Notes under the pieces: model-generated
What the model saw: the letters and a program-made list of their open reading frames with translations, nothing else
Databases searched by the model: none
Told to the model about the DNA's origin: nothing
Source: Streptomyces flaveolus
GTDB taxonomy: Bacteria; Actinomycetota; Actinomycetes; Streptomycetales; Streptomycetaceae
Length of the DNA stretch: 64,000 nt
Reading direction: 5' to 3'
NCBI RefSeq assembly: GCF_014648815.1
Contig: NZ_BMRV01000015.1
Coordinates: 62,001 to 126,000, forward strand
In this document: one piece after another, positions 53,887-62,440 of the stretch
How positions within the stretch are numbered: position 1 is the stretch's first letter
Layout of the letters: the number at the start of each line of letters is the position of its first letter
Program-made: the position numbers and the translations under genes

Positions 53887-55566
53887 TCAGAACGAGAACG
53901 GGATGTAGCAGGCGGCGGCCAGCACGACCGCACCCCAGCCCAGCAGCGCCGGCTTGCGGTACCACGCGTCGTCGCCCGCGGCGGGCGCCTCGGACATGCC
54001 GGGGGAGCGGGTGCCGTAGACCAGGCCCTGGAGCTCGGCGACCGGCTTGGGCTTGGTGAACAGGGAGACGGCGACCATGACGACCGCTCCGGCGACGAAG
54101 CCCGCGATCGCCGAGACGAAGTTGGCGCCCTGGTCGGAGGGGATGTCGATGATGCCCTGCTTGTAGATGACGAAGTAGTTGACCATCGCGGCGGTGGTGC
54201 CCGCGATCAGCCCCCAGAAGCCGGACTTCATCGACGCCCGCTTCCAGAACATGCCGATGATGAAGACCACGAACATCGGCACGTTGAAGAAGGAGAACAG
54301 CGTCTGGAGGTAGCTCATGATGTTCGAGAACGACGAGGCCAGGAACGCCGTGCCGATGGAGGCCAGCACACCGATCACCGTGATCAGGCGGCCGAAGCGC
54401 ACGTAGTACGCGTCGTCGCGGTCCTTCACGACGTACTTCGCCCAGATGTCGGTGGTGAAGACGGTGTTGAAGGAGGAGACGTTCGCCGCCATGCCCGCCA
54501 TGAAGGCCGCCAGCAGGCCGGTCACGGCGATGCCGAGCACGCCGTTGGGCAGCAGCTGCTGCATCAGGTACGGGATCGCGTCGTTGTACTGGAGGTCCGA
54601 GCCCGGCGTGCCGATCTTCGGGACGAGGACCGCGGCGACCAGGCCCGGGATCATCACCAGGAAGACGATGAAGATCTTCGGGAACGCGGCGATCAGCGGC
54701 GTGCGCTGGGCCGCCGAGAGGTTCTTCGCCGACAGGGCGCGCTGCACCTCGGCGAAGTTCGTCGTCCAGTAGCCGAAGGAGAGCACGAAGCCGAGGCCGA
54801 GGACGATGGTCAGCCAGTTGGCGCCCAGCGGGTTGGCGCTGCCGATGCCCGTGCCGCCCCACGAGGTCATGAAGTCGGCGCCGTGGGACTTGGTGAGGGA
54901 GTCGGACAGGCCGTCCCAGCCGCCGACCTTCTTCAGGCCCAGGATGCTGATCGGGATGAGCGCCGCCATGATCACGAAGAACTGGAGGACCTCGTTGTAG
55001 ATCGCCGAGGAGAGTCCGCCGAGGGTGATGTACGCCAGGACGAAGAAGCCGGCGACCACGATGGCCACCCACTCAGGCCACCCGAGCAGCGCCTCCACGA
55101 CGATCGCGAGGGCGTAGAGGTTCACGCCGGCGATCAGGATGGCCGCAAAGGCGAACAGGATCGAACTCAGCAGATGCGCCGCCTTGTCGAAGCGGAGAAG
55201 GAGGAACTCCGGGACCGAGCGGACCTTCGAGCCGTAGTAGAACGGCATCATCACCAGGCCGAGGAAGACCATCGCCGGAATGGCGCCGATCCAGTACCAG
55301 TGCGTCGTGTAGACGCCGTACTGCGCGCTGTTGGCGGCCATCCCCAGGATCTCGGTGGCACCGAGGTTGGCCGAGATGAAGGCGAGACCGGTGATCCAGG
55401 CGGCCAGCGACCGTCCGGACAGGAAGAAGTCCAGGCTGGTCTTGACCGAGCGGCGGGCGGCGAAGCCGATGCCGAGGACGACGACGAAGTAGATCCCGAG
55501 GATCGTGTAGTCGAGCCAGTTGGTGGGGAGTCGAAGCTCCGCGGCTAGATATGTGGGGGTATGCAT
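53887..55566 (-). CDS. Sodium:solute symporter (SSS family), probable sugar transporter
   Basis: A 559-residue symporter with about 14 helices. SGLT-type features include GFAARRSVKTSLDFFLSGRSL, FISANLGATEILGMAANSAQYG, and the long GFVLSFGYWTTNFAEVQRALSAKNLSAAQRTPLIAAFPK block that is well conserved among bacterial sugar/Na+ transporters of the vSGLT group. It is divergent from galT across 178 bp that contain galP1, which makes galactose the best guess. ATG at 55564-55566 lies in the palindrome GTATGCATAC. Confidence 0.88.
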   Translation of the reverse strand: MHTPTYLAAELRLPTNWLDYTILGIYFVVVLGIGFAARRSVKTSLDFFLSGRSLAAWITGLAFISANLGATEILGMAANSAQYGVYTTHWYWIGAIPAMVFLGLVMMPFYYGSKVRSVPEFLLLRFDKAAHLLSSILFAFAAILIAGVNLYALAIVVEALLGWPEWVAIVVAGFFVLAYITLGGLSSAIYNEVLQFFVIMAALIPISILGLKKVGGWDGLSDSLTKSHGADFMTSWGGTGIGSANPLGANWLTIVLGLGFVLSFGYWTTNFAEVQRALSAKNLSAAQRTPLIAAFPKIFIVFLVMIPGLVAAVLVPKIGTPGSDLQYNDAIPYLMQQLLPNGVLGIAVTGLLAAFMAGMAANVSSFNTVFTTDIWAKYVVKDRDDAYYVRFGRLITVIGVLASIGTAFLASSFSNIMSYLQTLFSFFNVPMFVVFIIGMFWKRASMKSGFWGLIAGTTAAMVNYFVIYKQGIIDIPSDQGANFVSAIAGFVAGAVVMVAVSLFTKPKPVAELQGLVYGTRSPGMSEAPAAGDDAWYRKPALLGWGAVVLAAACYIPFSF

Positions 55567-55652
55567 ACGAACTCGCTTCGTTGCGCGAACTGATCCGGAG
55601 CGGAACCTACGCCTCCGCGTTCAGTAATTGAACACTTCTGCTGATGTTCTTT

Positions 55653-55708
55653 GTTTGATTGTGATGATCGGGGTGCTGGTGGGTTGTGATGTGTTATGTT
55701 TGATTGTG
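55653..55708 (+). promoter_or_regulatory. galP1-like promoter/operator region
   Basis: GTTTGATTGTG occurs at 55653-55663 and 55698-55708 (45 bp apart), with TGTGAT hexamers at 55660-55665 and 55685-55690. The region is unusually T- and G-rich and AT-poor in C. In S. lividans and S. coelicolor galP1 is a galactose-inducible, glucose-sensitive promoter controlled by hexamer direct repeats; this is the same arrangement directly before galT. Confidence 0.75.
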
Positions 55709-55744
55709 TTGGGTGATTGGGTGTGGGTGTAGAGGAGTGCGGCA

Positions 55745-56806
55745 GTGAAGAAGACCTCGACCCGGCTGGCCGACGGTCGCGAGCTCGTCTACTACGACCT
55801 GCGCGACGACGCCGTGCGGGACGCCGTGGACCGCCGCCCGCTGGAGCGGACCGTCACCACCTCTCAGGTCCGTCGCGACCCGCTGCTCGGCGACTCGGTC
55901 GCCATCGCCTCGCACCGTCAGGGCCGCACCTACCACCCGCCCGCCGACCAGTGCCCCCTGTGCCCGTCCGCGGGCGAGCGGCTGAGCGAGATCCCCGACG
56001 CGTCGTACGACGTGGTGGTCTTCGAGAACCGTTTCCCCTCCCTGGCCGGCGACTCCGGCCGCTGCGAGGTCGTCTGCTTCACCTCCGACCACAACGCCTC
56101 GTTCGCCGACCTGAGCGAGGAACAGGCCCGGCTCGTGCTCGACGCCTGGACGGACCGCACCTCGGAGCTGTCGCATCTGCCCTCCGTCGAACAGGTCTTC
56201 TGCTTCGAGAACCGCGGCGCCGAGATCGGCGTGACGCTCGGTCACCCCCACGGGCAGATCTACGCCTACCCGTTCACCACCCCCCGCACCGCCCTGATGC
56301 TCCGTTCGCTCGCCGCGCACAAGGAGGCGACCGGCGGGGCGAACCTGTTCGACGCGGTGGTCGAGGAGGAACTGGCGGGCGAGCGGGTCGTCCTGGAGAG
56401 CGAGCACTGGGCCGCCTTCGTGCCGTACGCGGCGCACTGGCCGTACGAGGTGCACCTCTACCCCAAGCGGCGCGTGCCCGACCTGCTCGGCCTCGACGAG
56501 GCGGCGCGCACAGAGTTTCCCCAGGTCTACCTGGAACTGTTGAGGCGCTTCGACCGGATCTTCGGGGAGGGTGAGCCCCCGACGCCGTACATCGCGGCCT
56601 GGCACCAGGCCCCGTTCGGACAGCTGGAGGACTTCGAGGGCGTGACGCGGGACGACTTCGCGCTGCACCTGGAGCTTTTCACTATTCGCCGTACGTCCGG
56701 CAAGCTGAAGTTCCTCGCGGGCTCCGAGTCCGGCATGAACGTGTTCATCAACGACGTGCCCCCGGAGCGCGCGGCCGAGCGACTGCGAGAGGTAGCGAGT
56801 TCATGA
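55745..56806 (+). CDS. galT: Galactose-1-phosphate uridylyltransferase
   Basis: A 353-residue Leloir enzyme that exchanges UMP between UDP-glucose and galactose-1-phosphate. Key motifs: the zinc-type [11 protein letters not shown] near 69-73, [10 protein letters not shown], and the active-site [12 protein letters not shown] near 165-172 with the nucleophilic His. GTG at 55745 has AGAGGAG nine bases upstream. It ends in ATGA overlap with galE. It heads the galTEK operon. Confidence 0.94.
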   Translation: MKKTSTRLADGRELVYYDLRDDAVRDAVDRRPLERTVTTSQVRRDPLLGDSVAIASHRQGRTYHPPADQCPLCPSAGERLSEIPDASYDVVVFENRFPSLAGDSGRCEVVCFTSDHNASFADLSEEQARLVLDAWTDRTSELSHLPSVEQVFCFENRGAEIGVTLGHPHGQIYAYPFTTPRTALMLRSLAAHKEATGGANLFDAVVEEELAGERVVLESEHWAAFVPYAAHWPYEVHLYPKRRVPDLLGLDEAARTEFPQVYLELLRRFDRIFGEGEPPTPYIAAWHQAPFGQLEDFEGVTRDDFALHLELFTIRRTSGKLKFLAGSESGMNVFINDVPPERAAERLREVASS

Positions 56807-57765
56807 GCGGGAAGTACCTGGTGACGGGTGGGGCCGGTTACGTCGGCAGTGTCGTCGCCCAGCATCTGCTGGAGGCCGGCCACGAGGTCGTCGTCCTCGA
56901 CAACCTCTCGACGGGCTTCCGCGAGGGCGTGCCGGCGGGCGCCACGTTCATCGAGGGCGACATCCGCGACGCCGCCAAATGGCTGGACGCCTCGTTCGAC
57001 GGCGTCCTGCACTTCGCCGCTTTCTCGCAGGTCGGCGAGTCGGTCGTGAAGCCCGAGAAGTACTGGGACAACAACGTCGGCGGCACCATGGCCCTGCTGG
57101 AGGCCATGCGCACGGCGGGCGTGCGCCGGCTCGTCTTCTCCTCCACGGCCGCCACCTACGGCGAGCCCGACGAGGTGCCGATCGTCGAGTCCGCGCCGAC
57201 CAGGCCCACCAACCCGTACGGCGCCTCCAAGCTCGCCGTCGACCACATGATCACCGGCGAGGCGGCGGCCCACGGGCTGGGCGCGGTCTCGCTGCGCTAC
57301 TTCAACGTCGCCGGCGCGTACGGCGCGTACGGCGAGCGGCACGACCCCGAGTCGCACCTGATCCCGCTGGTCCTCCAGGTCGCGCAGGGCAGGCGCGAGG
57401 CGATCTCCGTCTACGGCGACGACTACCCGACGCCGGACGGCACCTGTGTGCGCGACTACATCCACGTCGCCGACCTGGCGGAGGCCCACCTGCTCGCCCT
57501 GGACGCGGCCGTCCCCGGCGAGCACCTCATCTGCAACCTGGGCAACGGCAACGGCTTCTCGGTCCGCGAGGTCGTCGAGACCGTCCGCCGGGTGACGGGC
57601 CACCCGATCCCCGAGGTGGTGGCCCCCCGCCGGGGCGGCGACCCGGCCACCCTGGTGGCATCGGCCGGCACCGCCCGCGAGAAGCTGGGCTGGAACCCGT
57701 CCCGCGCGGACCTCGCGGGAATCGTCGCCGACGCGTGGGAGTTCGCGCAGCGGCACGCGAAGTAG
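56803..57765 (+). CDS. galE: UDP-glucose 4-epimerase
   Basis: A 320-residue NAD-dependent epimerase that interconverts UDP-galactose and UDP-glucose. The Rossmann motif GGAGYVGS lies at 7-14 and the catalytic Tyr139-x-x-x-Lys143 is in [16 protein letters not shown] overlaps the galT stop. In S. lividans an internal constitutive promoter (galP2) drives galE and galK independently of galactose; I could not place it with confidence here. Confidence 0.94.
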   Translation: MSGKYLVTGGAGYVGSVVAQHLLEAGHEVVVLDNLSTGFREGVPAGATFIEGDIRDAAKWLDASFDGVLHFAAFSQVGESVVKPEKYWDNNVGGTMALLEAMRTAGVRRLVFSSTAATYGEPDEVPIVESAPTRPTNPYGASKLAVDHMITGEAAAHGLGAVSLRYFNVAGAYGAYGERHDPESHLIPLVLQVAQGRREAISVYGDDYPTPDGTCVRDYIHVADLAEAHLLALDAAVPGEHLICNLGNGNGFSVREVVETVRRVTGHPIPEVVAPRRGGDPATLVASAGTAREKLGWNPSRADLAGIVADAWEFAQRHAK

Positions 57766-57809
57766 ACCTGCGGTACGTGGAGAAGCACGGAAGGGCGAGG
57801 GGTCAGGGC

Positions 57810-58982
57810 ATGAGCGAGGCTGTCGCGCAGACGGTCGGGGAGCGGTTCCGCGAGCTGTACGGGGAGCGGCCGCAAGGGGTGTGGGCGGCGCCGGGCCGGG
57901 TCAACCTCATCGGCGAACACACCGACTACAACGACGGCTTCGTCATGCCGTTCGCCCTGCCCCACACCGCGGTCGCCGCGGTCTCCCGGCGCGACGACGG
58001 CGTCCTGCGCCTGCACTCGGCGGACATCGACGCCGGCCCCGTCGAACTGCGCGTCGCCGACCTGACCCCCGAGGCCGACAAGTCCTGGACGGCCTACCCC
58101 TCGGGCGTCGTCTGGGCCCTGCGCGAGGCCGGGCACGAGATCACCGGCGCCGACATCCACCTGGCCTCGACGGTCCCGTCGGGCGCGGGCCTGTCCTCGT
58201 CGGCGGCCCTGGAGATCGTCGTCGCCCTGGCCCTGAACGACCTGTACTCCCTCGGCCTGCGCGGCTGGCAGCTGGCCCGCCTGTGCCAGCGCGCCGAGAA
58301 CGTCTACGTCGGCGCACCGGTCGGCATCATGGACCAGACGGCGTCCGCGTGCTGCGAGGCCGGGCACGCCTTGTTCCTGGACACCCGCGACCTCTCGCAG
58401 CGCCAGATCCCCTTCGACCTGGCCGCCGAGGGCATGCGCCTGCTCGTCGTCGACACGCAGGTCAAGCACTCCCACAGCGAGGGCGAGTACGGCAAGCGCC
58501 GCGCCGGCTGCGAGAAGGGCGCCGCCCTGCTGGGCGTCGACGCGCTGCGGGACGTGCCGTACGCGGAACTGGACGCGGCGCTCGAACGGCTGGGCGACGA
58601 GGAGGAGGTGCGCCGCCTGGTCCGCCATGTCGTCACGGAGGACGAGCGCGTGGAGCGGGTGGTGTCGCTGCTGGAGTCCGGCGACACCCGCGCCATCGGC
58701 CCGGTCCTCATCGAGGGCCACGTCTCCCTGCGGGACGACTTCCGCATCTCCTGCCCGGAGCTGGACCTGGTCGTCGACACGGCCCTGGAAGCCGGTGCCC
58801 TGGGCGCGCGGATGACCGGCGGCGGCTTCGGCGGCTCGGCGATCGTGCTGGTGGAGACGGCGGACGTGGACGGCGTCACCAAGGCGGTCGAGGAGGCGTT
58901 CGCCGCGGCCGGCTTCACCGCTCCCCGGGTGTTCGAGGCGGTGCCCTCGGCGGGCGCGCGGCGGCTCAGCCCAGCCGCTTGA
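57810..58982 (+). CDS. galK: Galactokinase
   Basis: A 390-residue GHMP kinase that makes galactose-1-phosphate. Signature GRVNLIGEHTDYNDGFVMPFAL near 28-50, the ATP loop TVPSGAGLSSSAALE, the catalytic region GIMDQTASACCEAGHALFLD, and the closing GARMTGGGFGGSAIVL. ATG at 57810 is the first reasonable start, 44 bp after galE. Its last 17 bases overlap the end of the opposing acetyltransferase gene. Confidence 0.94.
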   Translation: MSEAVAQTVGERFRELYGERPQGVWAAPGRVNLIGEHTDYNDGFVMPFALPHTAVAAVSRRDDGVLRLHSADIDAGPVELRVADLTPEADKSWTAYPSGVVWALREAGHEITGADIHLASTVPSGAGLSSSAALEIVVALALNDLYSLGLRGWQLARLCQRAENVYVGAPVGIMDQTASACCEAGHALFLDTRDLSQRQIPFDLAAEGMRLLVVDTQVKHSHSEGEYGKRRAGCEKGAALLGVDALRDVPYAELDAALERLGDEEEVRRLVRHVVTEDERVERVVSLLESGDTRAIGPVLIEGHVSLRDDFRISCPELDLVVDTALEAGALGARMTGGGFGGSAIVLVETADVDGVTKAVEEAFAAAGFTAPRVFEAVPSAGARRLSPAA

Positions 58983-59421
58983 CCAGGGTGTACTCGGTGA
59001 TCCCCGGCGGATAGTCGGGGATCACGCACACCACCTCGTAGCCCCGCCCGCGGTAGAAGCCCGGCGCCTGGAAGTCCCAGGTCTCCACGCGCGCCGCCGC
59101 GCAGCCCCGTTCGTCGCGGGCCGCCCGTTCCGCCTCGCCCAGCAGTGCGGCGCCCAGCCCCGCGCCCCGGCACCGGCCGTCCACCCACAGATAGGTCACG
59201 TGCAGCCAGGTCGCCCAGGTGTGCCCGACCAGACCGCCCGCGAGGCCGCCCCCGTCGTCCAGGGCCCAGACGTGCAGCGGGAATTCGCGTTCGTGAGGGG
59301 TGCCGCGCAGGGAACGCAGGATCGACGAGGCGGCCGTGTTCGTCTCCCGCAGGCGGGTGCGCAGCAGATCGCGCCGTGCTTTGTCTACTTCTGTCACTAG
59401 ACGAAACATGCGGCTCACCAT
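58966..59421 (-). CDS. GNAT family N-acetyltransferase
   Basis: A 151-residue GNAT protein. The acetyl-CoA loop is VDGRCRGAGLGAALLGEAERAARDERG, followed by the terminal ETWDFQAPGFYRGRGYEVVCVIPDYPPG typical of a common Streptomyces subgroup. ATG at 59419-59421; an ATG at 59409 is a shorter alternative. It converges on galK with a short overlap. Substrate unknown. Confidence 0.85.
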   Translation of the reverse strand: MVSRMFRLVTEVDKARRDLLRTRLRETNTAASSILRSLRGTPHEREFPLHVWALDDGGGLAGGLVGHTWATWLHVTYLWVDGRCRGAGLGAALLGEAERAARDERGCAAARVETWDFQAPGFYRGRGYEVVCVIPDYPPGITEYTLVKRLG

Positions 59422-59490
59422 AAACGCGCCCGGCTGTCAGTTCTGCAAATAACCTTCCGCTCCCGGCGCCCGCCCGTACTCTGATGGACA

Positions 59491-59510
59491 GCACCGGTGG
59501 GGGCCGGTGC
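59491..59510. promoter_or_regulatory. Small hairpin in the leader before the second regulator gene
   Basis: GCACCGG at 59491-59497 and CCGGTGC at 59504-59510, a 7-bp stem with a 6-base loop, in the 289-bp leader that separates the acetyltransferase from the regulator. Nothing else in this stretch is recognisable. Confidence 0.35.
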
Positions 59511-59710
59511 CGATCAGGGGGCGAGACAGCCGGGTACGGGGCCCGGGACGGGGGTAGCGGTTACGCACGGCGGCGGCCGTGCGGCTGCGGCGACCCGTCC
59601 CCGGTACCGAACGCGAGGACGGGCACGGGGCTTCGGGCTCCGTGCCCGCGCCGGTGTCGTCCTTTGGCGACGTATCCCCTGCTCCTCGGGAGCGTGGGGA
59701 AGGGGGTTCC

Positions 59711-60478
59711 GTGGTGCGCATCCGAGTCCTGGTCGTCGACGACCACCGCATCTTCGCCGAGTCGCTCGCCGCCGCCCTGGCCGCCGAGCCGGACGTCGAG
59801 GTCTCCGCGGCCGGCAGCGGTCCGGCCGCGCTGCGCTGCCTGGAGCGGGCCGCGGCCGAGGGGCGGCGGTTCGACGTGCTGCTCGTCGACGCCGACCTGG
59901 GCGGTCATGTGCCCGGCGCCCGGCCGGCCGTGCCCGTGCGGGACGGCAACGAGGACGGGCTGGTGGACGGCATCTCGCTGGTCACCGGGGTGCGGTCGGC
60001 GCAGCCGGGTGTGCGGATCGTCGTCCTCGCCGAGAAGGACGATCCCCGGCGGGCCGCCCTGGCGCTGGGTGCCGGTGCCTGCGGATGGGTCGCCAAGGAC
60101 TGTTCCCTCTCGCGGCTGCTCAGCGTCATCCGGGGGGTGCTGCGCGACGAGACGCATCTGCCGCCCGCGCTGCTCACCGGCGTCCTGCGCGAGCTGACCG
60201 CCGCCCGCAAGCACCGGACCGAGAGCGAGCGGCTGGTGGAGTCGCTGACCCCGCGCGAGCGGGAGGTGCTGCGCTGCATGGTCGCCGGACTCGGCCGCAA
60301 GGCGGTCGCCGAGCGGCTGTACCTGTCCCCGCACACGGTGCGGACCCACATGCAGAACGTGCTGGGCAAGCTGGGTGTCCACTCCACCCTCGCCGCGGTC
60401 GCGCTGGCGCGCAGGGCCGGGGTGGGGCCGGTCGACCTAACCGGGGATGTTGTCGAACGGGGCGGTCAGCTGGCGTAG
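59711..60478 (+). CDS. LuxR-type response regulator with a receiver insertion
   Basis: A 255-residue NarL/FixJ-like regulator. The receiver has Asp10-Asp11 and a phosphoryl acceptor Asp60 in VLLVDAD, and Lys is kept in CGWVAKD, but about 17 residues rich in Pro, Gly and charges are inserted after the active-site loop (roughly 65-82) and the conserved Thr position is Ala. The LuxR helix-turn-helix is near 185-240 (LTPREREVLRCMVAGLGRKAVAERLYLSPHTVRTHMQNVLGKLGV). No kinase gene is adjacent. Its final 42 bases overlap the end of the convergent MarR gene. The GTG at 59711 or 59714 is the start. Confidence 0.85.
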   Translation: MVRIRVLVVDDHRIFAESLAAALAAEPDVEVSAAGSGPAALRCLERAAAEGRRFDVLLVDADLGGHVPGARPAVPVRDGNEDGLVDGISLVTGVRSAQPGVRIVVLAEKDDPRRAALALGAGACGWVAKDCSLSRLLSVIRGVLRDETHLPPALLTGVLRELTAARKHRTESERLVESLTPREREVLRCMVAGLGRKAVAERLYLSPHTVRTHMQNVLGKLGVHSTLAAVALARRAGVGPVDLTGDVVERGGQLA

Positions 60479-60934
60479 CAGCGCGGCCAGTTCGCTGCGC
60501 TGGGCCCGGGAGAGTTCGGCCAGGATGGCGCGCTCCTGGTCGAGGAGCCCGGCCAGTGCCTGGTCGGCGCGGTCCCGGCCCTCGTCCGTGAGCCGTACCA
60601 GCACGCCGCGCCGGTCGCTGGGGTCGGGCAGGCGCTCCACCAGGCCCTTCTTGGCGAGGCGGTCGATACGGTTGGTCATCGTGCCGGAGGTGACCAGGGT
60701 CTGCGTGAGCAACTGGCCCGGCGAGAGCTGGTACGGGGTGCCCGCCCGGCGCAGCGCCGTCAGGACGTCGAACTCCCACGGCTCCAGCTGATGTTCGGAG
60801 AAGGCCAGCCGACGTGCGCGGTCCAGGTGCCGCGCGAGCCTGCTCACCCGGCTCAGCACCTCGAGCGGTTCCACGTCGAGGTCCGGGCGCTCCCGGCGCC
60901 ACGCTGCGACCAGCCGATCGACCTCGTCCTCCAT
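60437..60934 (-). CDS. tamR: MarR family regulator TamR
   Basis: A 165-residue MarR protein: N-terminal dimer helix (MEDEVDRLVAAWRRERPDLD), a winged helix at about 60-110 (LEPWEFDVLTALRRAGTPYQLSPGQLLTQTLVTSGTMTNRIDRLAKKGLVERLPDPSDRRG) and a C-terminal helix. It is divergent from tam, which in S. coelicolor is repressed by TamR, a MarR protein that responds to citrate and trans-aconitate. ATG at 60932-60934 gives the usual length; an upstream in-frame ATG would lengthen it through the operator. Confidence 0.88.
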   Translation of the reverse strand: MEDEVDRLVAAWRRERPDLDVEPLEVLSRVSRLARHLDRARRLAFSEHQLEPWEFDVLTALRRAGTPYQLSPGQLLTQTLVTSGTMTNRIDRLAKKGLVERLPDPSDRRGVLVRLTDEGRDRADQALAGLLDQERAILAELSRAQRSELAALLRQLTAPFDNIPG

Positions 60935-60969
60935 GACGATCAGTGTAGTGGTTGTGTCGATGTGAAGTC

Positions 60970-60998
60970 TCTTGAGGTCAATCATCTTGACATCGAGA
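60970..60998. promoter_or_regulatory. MarR/TamR operator between tamR and tam
   Basis: TCTTGAGGTCAA at 60970-60981 and TTGACATCGAGA at 60987-60998 are inverted at 10 of 12 positions around TCATC; within them TCTTGACATCGAGA (60985-60998) is a near-perfect 14-bp palindrome. It sits in the shared promoter gap of the two divergent genes, the expected place for TamR. Confidence 0.7.
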
Positions 60999-61052
60999 TA
61001 AATTTCCGGTGACGCTGGGTATCCGACCCTTGTCCGGCTGCCTGGAGGCACC

Positions 61053-61877
61053 ATGTCCGCCGCGCCCACCTGGGACCCCGCCCAGTACCTGCGCCACGCC
61101 GACCACCGCGCCCGCCCCTTCGCCGACCTCCTCGCCCGCGTCCCCGGCCTCCCCGCAGGACCGGGTGCCCGGCCGCCCCGCATCGCCGACCTGGGCTGCG
61201 GTCCCGGCAACGTCACCACGCTGCTCGCGCGCCGCTGGCCCACCGCCCGCGTCACCGGCTACGACAACTCCGCCGAGATGCTCGCGCGGGCCGAGGAGCA
61301 CGCCGGCCCCACCCCGGGCGGCGGACGCCTCGACTTCGCCCACGCCGACGCCCGCACCTGGATCCCGGCCGAGCCGCACGACCTGATCATCAGCAACGCC
61401 ACCCTCCAGTGGGTGCCCGGCCACGTCGAACGCTTCGCCGACTGGATCGCCGCCCTGCGGCCCGGCGGCACCTTCGCCTTCCAGGTCCCCGGCAACTTCG
61501 AGGCCCCCAGCCACCGCCTGATGCGCGACCTCGCCGGCTCCCCGCGGTGGGGGGACCGCCTCGCCGGCACCCTGCGACACGGGGACGCCGTCCTCGCGCC
61601 CGGGGCCTACCTGGAGCGGCTGACCGGCCTCGGCTGCACGGCGGACGTCTGGGAGACCACGTACCTCCACCTGCTGACCGGGGACGACCCCGTCCTCGAC
61701 TGGGTCAAGGGCACGGGCCTGCGTCCCGTCCTGACCGCGCTCGACGACGACCCGGAGGCCCGGGACGCGTTCGTCGCGGAGTACCGGACCGCCCTTCGCG
61801 AGGCCTACCCGCCCGGCCCGCACGGCACCCCGTTCCCCTTCCGCCGCGTCTTCGCCGTCGCCCGGAAGGAAGGGTGA
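61053..61877 (+). CDS. tam: Trans-aconitate 2-methyltransferase
   Basis: A 274-residue SAM-dependent methyltransferase that methylates trans-aconitate, an aconitase inhibitor formed from cis-aconitate. Features: MSAAPTWDPAQYLRHADHRARPFADLL at the start, SAM motif ADLGCGPGNVTTLLARR near 45-60, and the trans-aconitate family block DLIISNATLQWVPGHVERFADWIAALRPGGTFAFQVPGNFEAPSHRLMRD. Control by TamR links it to citrate levels and oxidative stress on aconitase. Confidence 0.92.
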   Translation: MSAAPTWDPAQYLRHADHRARPFADLLARVPGLPAGPGARPPRIADLGCGPGNVTTLLARRWPTARVTGYDNSAEMLARAEEHAGPTPGGGRLDFAHADARTWIPAEPHDLIISNATLQWVPGHVERFADWIAALRPGGTFAFQVPGNFEAPSHRLMRDLAGSPRWGDRLAGTLRHGDAVLAPGAYLERLTGLGCTADVWETTYLHLLTGDDPVLDWVKGTGLRPVLTALDDDPEARDAFVAEYRTALREAYPPGPHGTPFPFRRVFAVARKEG

Positions 61878-61878
61878 G

Positions 61879-62130
61879 TCAGGGGGTGCGGCCCAGGTGG
61901 GTCACGAGGATGCGGACCACGTCGTCTTCGATGATGTAGAGCACGCGGTAGTCGCCGACGTGCAGACGACGGATGTCCGGCGATCCGTAGGGGATCGATC
62001 CTGCTGGACGAGGGCTTTCTGCGAGCTTGTCGATCGCATCCAGGACGGTGGCGAGGCCGTCAGGATCCTCCTTCAGGAACCGGGCGGCAGAGTCGAGGGC
62101 CTGCGGTTCGAAGATGATCTCGTAGGTCAC
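61879..62130 (-). CDS. relE: RelE/ParE-type toxin
   Basis: An 83-residue RelE-superfamily protein (MTYEIIFEPQALDSAARFLKEDPDGLATVLDAIDKLAESPRPAGS...LHVGDYRVLYIIEDDVVRILVTHLGRT). The C-terminal VGDYRVLYIIEDDVVRILVTHLGR matches the core of ribosome-dependent RelE mRNases, including the RVLY segment. The ATG overlaps the antitoxin stop (ATGA), giving a two-gene unit. It could act on translation when the antitoxin is lost. Confidence 0.88.
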   Translation of the reverse strand: MTYEIIFEPQALDSAARFLKEDPDGLATVLDAIDKLAESPRPAGSIPYGSPDIRRLHVGDYRVLYIIEDDVVRILVTHLGRTP

Positions 62131-62381
62131 TTCTTTTCGAGCCCCAGCCGCTTGCGCACCTCGGCCATGGGGACGCCCGGGCCAAGCGTGCCCTCGGCCT
62201 TGCGTCGCTGGTAGTCGGCAACGGCCAGAGCGTCCTCGAGATCCTCTATGACGTGCGGCGACACGAGCAGGGCGGCCACGTGCCCGTGGTCGGTGAGGGC
62301 GATGGTCTCGCGGCTGTGGGCGGCGCGGCGGACCAGGTCGCCGAGCTGGGAACGGGCAGCGCTGATCGCGATCTCAGTCAT
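62127..62381 (-). CDS. Phd/YefM-type antitoxin
   Basis: An 84-residue Phd/YefM family antitoxin: MTEIAISAARSQLGDLVRRAAHSRETIALTDHGHVAALLVSPHVIEDLEDAL, an N-terminal DNA-binding domain followed by a charged tail (EGTLGPGVPMAEVRKRLGLEKK) that should wrap the toxin. ATG at 62379-62381 fits the family; an upstream reading adds six residues. As the first gene it probably represses the pair. Confidence 0.88.
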   Translation of the reverse strand: MTEIAISAARSQLGDLVRRAAHSRETIALTDHGHVAALLVSPHVIEDLEDALAVADYQRRKAEGTLGPGVPMAEVRKRLGLEKK

Positions 62382-62440
62382 ACCGATAGGATGCCACAAG
62401 ATGCATCTCGTGGGTCATTGGTTGCACTGCCTCGTGTGCG

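Noticed and set aside
56600-56800. galP2 promoter inside galT
   Set aside because: Known from S. lividans in this region, but no -10/-35 pair stood out clearly enough to give coordinates.
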